Shown here: one piece after another, positions 7,455 to 11,708 of the stretch
Layout: every line of letters starts with the position of its first letter
Numbering within the stretch: position 1 is the first letter of the stretch
DNA from: Ruminococcus sp.
GTDB taxonomy: Bacteria > Bacillota > Clostridia > Oscillospirales > Ruminococcaceae
Direction: 5' to 3'
Assembly (NCBI GenBank): GCA_017622635.1
Contig: JAGAQS010000089.1
Location: 1-11,708, forward strand
DNA: 11,708 nt
Position numbers and translations under genes: made by a program
The notes under the pieces: generated by a model
The model's input: only the letters and a program-made list of their open reading frames with translations
What the model was told of the DNA's origin: nothing
The model's database searches: none

Positions 7455-8162
7455 TTATTCATCTTCCTCAACTTTAAATTTATATCCTACTCCCCATACT
7501 GTTTCAAGAGACCATTTGTCAGAAACGTTGGCGAGTTTTTCACGCAGTCTTTTTATGTGAACGTCAATTGTACGTGAATCACCGTAATACTCAAATCCCC
7601 ATACTTCATCAAGAAGCTGGTCACGGGTATAAACTCTGTTGGGATTTGAAGTAAGGTAATAGAGGAGTTCAAGTTCTTTCGGCGGTGTATCAATACTTTT
7701 ACCGTTTACTTTAAGTTCATAGCGTGTCATATTTACCGAAAGCTTATCATAGCGTACTTCCTTTATTTCGGGTTCGGGGTTTGAACTGCCGACACGTCTT
7801 GTAACCGCATTTATACGTGCGATTACTTCCTTTGCGTCAAACGGTTTTACAATATAGTCGTCAGCACCGAGGTCAAGACCTATAATTTTGTCAATAGTTT
7901 CGCCCTTTGCGGTAATCATGATAATCGGTACATTTGATTTTTTTCTTATTTCACGGCATACCTGCCAGCCGTCCATGCTGGGAAGCATAATATCAAGCAG
8001 GACGATATCAGGTTTTAATGCATTGAATTTTACAACGGCTTCCGCTCCGTCATGAGAAAGAATCACACCGTATCCGTCTTTTTCAAGGTAAAGCCTGAGC
8101 AGGTCACATATATTTTTATCATCATCTACAATAAGAACTTTCAGACTTTTTTCGTTTGCCAT
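7455..8162 (-). CDS. OmpR/PhoB-family response regulator
   Basis: The 235-residue cytoplasmic transcription factor should be phosphorylated by the kinase encoded downstream. The receiver domain (about 7-120) shows the acidic pair D13/D14 in VLIVDDDKN, phospho-acceptor D57 in DIVLLDIMLP, T84 in IMITAK and K106 in DDYIVKPFDA, all the canonical switch residues. A linker leads to a winged-helix DNA-binding domain (about 136-232) with PPKELELLYYL, DQLLDEVWGF, SRTIDVHIKRLREKL and TVWGVGYKF. ATG at 8162 has GAGGG 9 nt upstream. It has a consensus promoter of its own and is followed by a hairpin/terminator, so transcription of the kinase may be partly uncoupled from it. Likely targets are htrA and its own operon (inference from context). 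Confidence 0.95.
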   Translation of the reverse strand: MANEKSLKVLIVDDDKNICDLLRLYLEKDGYGVILSHDGAEAVVKFNALKPDIVLLDIMLPSMDGWQVCREIRKKSNVPIIMITAKGETIDKIIGLDLGADDYIVKPFDAKEVIARINAVTRRVGSSNPEPEIKEVRYDKLSVNMTRYELKVNGKSIDTPPKELELLYYLTSNPNRVYTRDQLLDEVWGFEYYGDSRTIDVHIKRLREKLANVSDKWSLETVWGVGYKFKVEEDE

Positions 8163-8207
8163 TTTATTATACCCTCTTTCTTTATTTTAAAAGCAATATT
8201 TACTAAT

Positions 8208-8236
8208 ATTATACTGCAAATTTTCTGTAATGTCAA
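8208..8236 (-). promoter_or_regulatory. Response regulator promoter
   Basis: On the minus strand, TTGACA (8236-8231) and TATAAT (8213-8208) are 17 nt apart, a perfect vegetative promoter, with RNA starting near 8201. The 8163-8457 interval holds this promoter, the divergent promoter at 8388-8417, AT-rich sequence and short TCTGAAA repeats; I see no gene in it. Confidence 0.85.
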
Positions 8237-8376
8237 TTAAATTCTGAAATTATCACAGGAAATACAAAATACTTTTTTATAATAATCTCAAATAATATAC
8301 TTCTGATTTATATATTACTATATTTTTACGTTGAAATCAGATAAATTATATTTTATTGCCGAATGTGATTTAAAAT

Positions 8377-8432
8377 TCTGAAAATACTTGATTTTATATT
8401 ACATTACGTGTTATAATATAATCTGAAAATAC
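8377..8432 (+). repeat. 11-bp direct repeat bracketing a promoter
   Basis: TCTGAAAATAC occurs at 8377-8387 and 8422-8432, exactly 45 bp apart, just upstream of the -35 and just downstream of the -10 box of the RING-finger gene promoter. A shorter copy TCTGAAA lies at 8243-8249 near the divergent regulator promoter. OmpR-type regulators often bind direct repeats, so this could be a target of the neighbouring regulator, though the spacing is larger than a normal single site. Confidence 0.4.
8388..8417 (+). promoter_or_regulatory. Promoter of the RING-finger gene
   Basis: TTGATT (8388-8393) and TATAAT (8412-8417) are 18 nt apart, with TG at 8409-8410 giving an extended -10. RNA should start near 8424, within the second copy of the 11-bp repeat. 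Confidence 0.7.
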
Positions 8433-8457
8433 AGCAGTGAAGAACGGAGGTATGATT

Positions 8458-9387
8458 ATGAATTTTGTCGGAGAAAAATGTGTTTTCTGCGGAGAAGTCT
8501 TTAAGGACGGGGACGACGTTGTTGTTTGTCCAGAATGTGGTTCGCCTCATCACAGAGAGTGCTATAAAAAAGAAAACAGATGTGCAAATATTGCATTGCA
8601 CTGAACAGGTGAAAAGTGGAAAAGTACCGTAACCGAAGAAAAAACGGAAACAACGGATAATAAAGAATGTCCCGTTTGTAAGTTTCCTAACAATCCGTCG
8701 GACGCAGAAAAATGTGTGATATGCGGTGCAGGTCTGAACGACAATGAAAGTCATAAAAGTGAAGCAACCCACGGTGAAGGTATATATGTAAACCACAGTA
8801 CAGGGTTCAACCCCGAAGAAGATATGGGAGGGGCTACTCTCAGGGAAATATCTATGTTTGTAAATACAAATACTTTTTATTATATACCTGTTTTTAAGAG
8901 AATGAAAGACATAGGTTCAAAGATTTCGTTTAATTTTTCATGTTTTATATTTCCGTCATTTTATTTTGCAAACAGAAAAATGTGGCTGTGGGCAATAATT
9001 TACGCTTTTGTCAGTGTACTTTTTAATCTTCCCGCTTCGGTCATGATTATGGCGGAAAGCGGAGTATTTACGGAAAATATGCTTAATTTCATATACGAAA
9101 ATCAGGGTGTTATTGAAACACTTCAGTCAATATGCGGGTGGGGTTCATGGCTTACAAGACTTCTGCTCTGTCTTTTTGCAAACTGGATTTATTTTAAGTT
9201 TGCACTGAAAAACCTGAAACGTATAAAAATGCACAGCAGAAATGAAAGCCTTAATCTCAACATTGTTGCGGCGGTAGGCGGAGTAAAGCCGTTGAATATT
9301 ATTATAATTACACTTATTACTCTGTCGTTTTCTCTTATTTCAATGGTCGGAATAACAATGTTTCTGAACGTAATGGCGGTCGCCTGA
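8458..9387 (+). pseudogene. RING-finger / DUF2628-like membrane protein gene with in-frame TGA
   Basis: The frame runs from ATG 8458 (GGAGG 7 nt upstream) to TGA 9385 and is broken only by TGA at 8602-8604, codon 49. Before it is a RING-like zinc domain: C8, C11, C24, C27, H31/H32, C35, C42. After it, in the same frame, come a second zinc ribbon (C71-x2-C74, C86-x2-C89) and a membrane part with a DUF2628-like segment SFNFSCFIFPSFYFANRKMW (about 157-176), then hydrophobic stretches to the C-terminus. Reading codon 49 as sense gives a continuous 309-residue protein of the kind found in Ruminococcus-type Clostridia. The TGA could be a single-base nonsense mutation, for example from GGA, or a recoded or leaky stop; I see no SECIS-like hairpin. 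No good ribosome binding site precedes a restart. Function is unknown. The strong promoter and intact remainder suggest a recent event. Confidence 0.75.
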
Positions 9388-9408
9388 CAGAATAATATAA
9401 AACACCTA

Positions 9409-9437
9409 TTGACAAAAGCACCGATTTACAGTAAAAT
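9409..9437 (+). promoter_or_regulatory. CPBP gene promoter nested in a terminator arm
   Basis: TTGACA (9409-9414) and TAAAAT (9432-9437) are 17 nt apart. RNA should begin near 9444, inside the hairpin loop of the structure at 9414-9469. RNA from this promoter therefore lacks the left arm and has a free ribosome binding site, while readthrough RNA from upstream would form the whole hairpin. Confidence 0.7.
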
Positions 9438-9469
9438 TATTCTATACTGTAAACAGAGGTGCTTTTTTT
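9414..9469 (+). terminator. Two-part terminator hairpin directly before the CPBP start codon
   Basis: AAAAGCACC (9414-9422) pairs with GGTGCTTTT (9458-9466), and an inner 9-bp stem TTTACAGTA/TACTGTAAA (9425-9433 with 9445-9453) continues it; seven T follow at 9463-9469. It should end the upstream RING-finger transcript. The right arm contains AGAGGT (9455-9460 region), the ribosome binding site of the ATG at 9470. Confidence 0.8.
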
Positions 9470-10438
9470 ATGAAAACAAAATCAGGAATATTTGAAGAAT
9501 CTTCACATTCCCTTGCTTCTCCGTCACTGCCCGTGCAGATTTTTTCATTTGTCATTGTGTTTGCGATTATATATATACTTGAAGCAATTATACCCTCGTT
9601 TGTTTCGGTTACGCCTATGATGGAGGAAATGAAGTCACAGGGTATGCTTGACGGCACTAAAGAAATTACTTTAAAAAATTCAATGGCTGCGGCAACAATA
9701 ATTTCGGCATCTCCGAAAGTGATGATACCGTCTTTACTGTCAACGGTTTTCGGAACAATTACAAGCATTATATACTGCCGTAATATAGAGGTGCGTCCTG
9801 TAAGTTCAATGGGTGTCAGAAAAAACAAGCTTGTACCTCATTATCTTGTCGGACTTGCCGTAGGTATTGCAATGATGAGCGTGATAACACTTTTAAGCGT
9901 GGTTACGGGTGTGAACAGTATTTCCCTTTGCAGTAATATAAACGTCGGAATAATACTTCTGTATCTTCTCGGCTTTTTTGTACAGGGAATGAGTGAGGAG
10001 TTTATTTTCCGTGGGTATCTTATGACAACAATCGGCGGTCATCATTCACCGTTGCTTGCGGTCGGTATAAGTTCGGCAGCATTTGCACTTGCCCACGCCG
10101 CAAACCCCGGTTTTAACGTACTTTCGTGTATAAATCTTATATTGTTCGGAGTATTTGCAGGTGTATACATGATTTGCTTTGATGATATATGGGGAGTTTG
10201 CGGTATACATTCAATATGGAACTTCATGCAGGGAAATTTCTACGGTATCAGTGTAAGCGGTACGGGTAATACCGAATCTGTTTTCCGTACATCAGCTGTT
10301 ACCGAACACGGCTGGTTAAGTGGCGGAGAGTTTGGTATAGAGGGCAGTATATTTACTACACTCGTTCTTTCCGCAGGTATAGTAACAGTGCTTATGAATA
10401 TCAGAAAAAAATCAAAGACCGAAAAAAAGGAACTGTAA
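9470..10438 (+). CDS. CPBP-family intramembrane glutamic endopeptidase
   Basis: CPBP (CaaX protease and bacteriocin-processing/Abi) proteins are multi-pass membrane proteases related to Rce1. The 322-residue product has about eight hydrophobic segments and the three family motifs: EEFIFRG (E176, E177, R181), FALAH (H209) and HSIWN (H247, N251). These are the predicted active-site residues, so it is probably active. In bacteria the family is linked to bacteriocin self-immunity, peptide maturation and signalling, but nothing here fixes the substrate. ATG at 9470 has AGAGGT 8-9 nt upstream. It has its own promoter and a terminator overlapping its last codons, so it is a single-gene unit. The basic tail IRKKSKTEKK (311-320) is predicted to be cytoplasmic. 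Confidence 0.92.
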   Translation: MKTKSGIFEESSHSLASPSLPVQIFSFVIVFAIIYILEAIIPSFVSVTPMMEEMKSQGMLDGTKEITLKNSMAAATIISASPKVMIPSLLSTVFGTITSIIYCRNIEVRPVSSMGVRKNKLVPHYLVGLAVGIAMMSVITLLSVVTGVNSISLCSNINVGIILLYLLGFFVQGMSEEFIFRGYLMTTIGGHHSPLLAVGISSAAFALAHAANPGFNVLSCINLILFGVFAGVYMICFDDIWGVCGIHSIWNFMQGNFYGISVSGTGNTESVFRTSAVTEHGWLSGGEFGIEGSIFTTLVLSAGIVTVLMNIRKKSKTEKKEL

Positions 10439-10458
10439 TAAAAAAAACAGTTCCTTTT
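10425..10458. terminator. Bidirectional terminator between CPBP and hsp20 genes
   Basis: AAAAGGAACTG (10425-10435) pairs perfectly with CAGTTCCTTTT (10448-10458), with an A-rich 12-nt loop. T tracts are present in both directions (10455-10458 on plus; T opposite 10428-10422 on minus). The left arm includes the last two sense codons of the CPBP gene, whose stop is at 10436-10438, and the right arm is 7 nt from the hsp20 stop. Confidence 0.85.
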
Positions 10459-10464
10459 GTATTG

Positions 10465-10890
10465 TTATCTTATTTCAAGTCTTTTTGTCACGGGTTCTTC
10501 ATGTTTCTTTTTGGGGAGTTCGATTGTGAGAATACCGTTTTTGTATTCCGCATTGATTTTTTCGGTATTTACGTCTGAAATATCAAAACTTCTTTTGTAT
10601 GAACTGCAGGAACGTTCACGGCGGATATATTTGTCACTGTCGTTTTTTTCGTCCGAACAGTTTTTCTTTTCAGCCGAAATAACAAGATATGAATCTTTGA
10701 TGTCAATGTTTATATCGTCTTTTTCAAATCCGGGAAGTTCCGACTCCATAACATATTTGTCACCATTGTCTCTGATGTCTGTACGGCAGGAATTTACCTG
10801 CATACTGTCATTGAAAAAGTCTCTGTCAAGTTCATTGAAAACGTTGAAAAGGTTAAAAGGGTTTCTGCCGAATGGTGCGATACCGTACAT
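10465..10890 (-). CDS. Small heat-shock protein (Hsp20/alpha-crystallin family)
   Basis: Small heat-shock proteins form oligomers that hold unfolding proteins without ATP. The 141-residue protein has a short hydrophobic N-terminus with GRNPFNLFNVFNELD (8-22), an alpha-crystallin domain (about 34-128) with YVMESELPGF (46-55) and the signature AEYKNGILTIELPK (114-127), and a C-terminal LEI (138-140) like the I-x-I anchor. I start it at ATG 10890, which has GGAGG (10905-10901) 10 nt upstream; an in-frame ATG at 10899 is only one base from that site, too close. A loop insertion NCSDEKNDSDK (77-87) is Asp/Lys-rich. No CIRCE precedes it; the leader shares TTGTA/TACAA motifs with the divergent XRE gene. 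It ends at the terminator at 10425-10458. Confidence 0.93.
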   Translation of the reverse strand: MYGIAPFGRNPFNLFNVFNELDRDFFNDSMQVNSCRTDIRDNGDKYVMESELPGFEKDDINIDIKDSYLVISAEKKNCSDEKNDSDKYIRRERSCSSYKRSFDISDVNTEKINAEYKNGILTIELPKKKHEEPVTKRLEIR

Positions 10891-10953
10891 AAAAAACATA
10901 CCTCCATTATTATTTTAACGGGTTGCTTTATATATTATTTCCGTTTTTTTATA

Positions 10954-11059
10954 TTGTATGCACGGTTTATACAACGTATCATATGTATTTTACAAAAAAT
11001 ACAATTATTTTTTAGTTTGTAAATACAACATATATGCTGTAAAATAATTAAGTATACAA
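10954..11059. promoter_or_regulatory. TTGTA/TACAA motif cluster between hsp20 and the XRE gene
   Basis: The motif TACAA occurs at 10970, 10991, 11000, 11024 and 11055 and its complement TTGTA at 10954 and 11017 (start positions). One pair forms a perfect palindrome, TTGTA-AA-TACAA (11017-11028), and 10985-11002 is another inverted repeat, GTATTTT/AAAATAC. A candidate hsp20 promoter on the minus strand, TTGTAA (10995-10990), 18 nt, TATAAA (10971-10966), lies within the cluster. The XRE product encoded alongside is the obvious candidate binder, but this is inference. Confidence 0.45.
11017..11045 (+). promoter_or_regulatory. XRE gene promoter
   Basis: TTGTAA (11017-11022) and TAAAAT (11040-11045) are 17 nt apart; both boxes are imperfect. 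The -35 box is the left half of the palindrome at 11017-11028, a position suited to self-repression. Confidence 0.5.
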
Positions 11060-11083
11060 TTTTTAAAGGAATGAGTGGTATAT

Positions 11084-11425
11084 ATGCATAACCATTTATA
11101 TTTGTATCCTAATCTAAAGACAGTAAGAAAATCAAAGTTTTCTCAAAAGGAACTGGCGGAACTTATAGGAATATCACAGCAGGAAATAAGCCGTTATGAA
11201 TGTGGTGAAACAAAAGCACCCGTAAATTTCATAAAGGACGTTGCAGATATATGCGGTGTAAGTACCGATTATATTTTCGGACGTTCAAGAAGTACAGCAG
11301 ATATGTTGTCGGAAGAAGAATTTGAAATGCTGGAACTTTTCAGCAAACTTTCCGAAGAAAACAAAATAAAAATAATGGAACGGGCAGAAGTTCTTTTTGA
11401 AATGCAGGAAAGAAGTGAACTATGA
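11084..11425 (+). CDS. XRE-family helix-turn-helix transcriptional regulator
   Basis: The 113-residue protein has an N-terminal Cro/CI-type DNA-binding domain (about 9-67) with SQKELAELIGISQQEISRYE (20-39) as helix-turn-helix and a PVNFIKDVADICGVSTDYIFG motif (46-66), typical of small Firmicutes repressors. The C-terminal half (about 74-113) is a charged helical segment, perhaps for dimerisation. I prefer ATG 11084; a GTG at 11075 would add three residues but lies only 4 nt after AAAGGA (11065-11070), whereas the ATG is 13 nt away, which is long. It is translationally coupled to the next gene through an ATGA overlap. Likely targets are its own promoter and perhaps hsp20, given the motif cluster between them. 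Confidence 0.85.
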   Translation: MHNHLYLYPNLKTVRKSKFSQKELAELIGISQQEISRYECGETKAPVNFIKDVADICGVSTDYIFGRSRSTADMLSEEEFEMLELFSKLSEENKIKIMERAEVLFEMQERSEL

Positions 11426-11708
11426 ATTACAGAATAATTATATACGGAAAGAAAAGTCCGTATTTCTATTTTTTTGACGAGCGTCTGAAAGAATATGGTA
11501 TTGATGCGGAAATCTGTTATATCAACGAGTGTGATATAACAGAAAAGATTGGTCTGAATAAATATTATACTGCGGTTATTTTCAGTGACGGAAATGAAAC
11601 AGGTACGATTGAATGTATTTCTGAGATAAAGAAACGTTTTTCCGAACTGCCTGTAATTGTTGTTTCCTACAATTCGGTTTACAGAATATGCAGGAAATTT
11701 ATAGATGC
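11422..11708 (+). CDS. Receiver-like domain protein, cut by the right edge
   Basis: The frame starts at ATG 11422, overlapping the XRE stop by four bases (ATGA), with AGGAAAG (11406-11412) as ribosome binding site inside the upstream gene. Ninety-five codons are visible, with no stop before the edge. The pattern resembles a response-regulator receiver fold: strand RIIIYG (4-9), helix FYFFDERLKEYG (15-26), strand AEICYI (29-34), strand YYTAVIFSD (48-56), helix and strand PVIVVSYNS (76-84). D56 in IFSDG sits at the phospho-acceptor position, but the acidic pair after the first strand is missing (GKKS instead), so it may be a pseudo-receiver. Coupling to an XRE regulator suggests that it modulates or works with that regulator. 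The family is uncertain. Confidence 0.6.
   Translation, partial: MNYRIIIYGKKSPYFYFFDERLKEYGIDAEICYINECDITEKIGLNKYYTAVIFSDGNETGTIECISEIKKRFSELPVIVVSYNSVYRICRKFID

Noticed and set aside
8303..8340. CTGATTT/AAATCAG inverted repeat in the regulator-RING intergenic region
   Set aside because: Seven base pairs with a 24-nt AT-rich loop is within chance for this composition and does not overlap a promoter box.
8602..8650. Selenocysteine insertion at the TGA
   Set aside because: No stable SECIS-like hairpin follows the TGA, and the protein family is not a known selenoprotein.
8404..8796. 130-codon minus-strand frame opposite the RING-finger gene
   Set aside because: It is Phe/Cys-rich antisense sequence with no start context and covers the promoter of the plus-strand gene.
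10457..10918. 153-codon plus-strand frame across hsp20
   Set aside because: It is antisense to a clear Hsp20 domain, Ser/Leu-rich and begins in a terminator stem.
10906..10950. ROSE-type RNA thermometer before hsp20
   Set aside because: Only a weak 5-bp AACGG/CCGTT pairing is visible (10917-10921 with 10941-10945) and it does not cover the GGAGG site.

Overview
The window looks like a low-GC Firmicutes chromosome, most likely a Clostridia member close to Ruminococcus (Oscillospiraceae). The reasons are the consensus sigma-A promoters, the AAGGAGG-type ribosome binding sites, a groES-groEL operon under a perfect CIRCE operator, the yajC plus small four-helix membrane protein pair, and the RING-finger/DUF2628 protein. 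The species call is inference. No tRNA, rRNA or CRISPR array is visible.

Layout. 1-322 holds two tandem promoters firing left out of the window and one firing right, with a perfect 14-bp inverted repeat between the divergent pair. 323-853 is a dihydrofolate-reductase-fold protein, closed by a terminator shared with the convergent groES-groEL operon (932-2863, minus). Divergent from groES is yajC, followed by a small membrane protein gene (3751-4143). Convergent to these is a minus-strand stress unit: response regulator (7455-8162), a 493-nt non-coding stretch with its own promoter and much potential RNA structure, sensor kinase (5531-6961) and membrane-anchored HtrA protease (4145-5506). The order resembles CssRS-HtrA secretion-stress systems. 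Divergent from the regulator is a RING-finger/DUF2628 membrane protein gene with an in-frame TGA (8458-9387). It is followed by a CPBP-family intramembrane protease (9470-10438), a convergent small heat-shock protein (10465-10890, minus), and a divergent XRE-family regulator (11084-11425) whose stop overlaps the start of a receiver-like protein running off the right edge.

How the genes work together. Much of the window concerns protein folding and envelope protein quality: GroES/GroEL and Hsp20 in the cytoplasm, YajC at the Sec translocon, HtrA and the CPBP protease at or in the membrane, and a two-component system placed to sense envelope stress. Joint regulation is inference; only groES-groEL carries CIRCE.

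The strongest unexplained signals are: (a) a structured RNA region of about 340 nt between the response regulator and the kinase, ending in a perfect hairpin that contains the kinase ribosome binding site and bounded by TTGAC at two positions, as in an IS200/IS605-derived element or stand-alone omega-RNA-like locus; (b) the same 'ribosome binding site inside a hairpin directly before the start codon' design at three genes; (c) the htrA terminator encoded inside the coding sequence of the convergent gene; (d) a promoter nested in the left arm of a terminator before the CPBP gene; and (e) the single in-frame TGA in the RING-finger gene.
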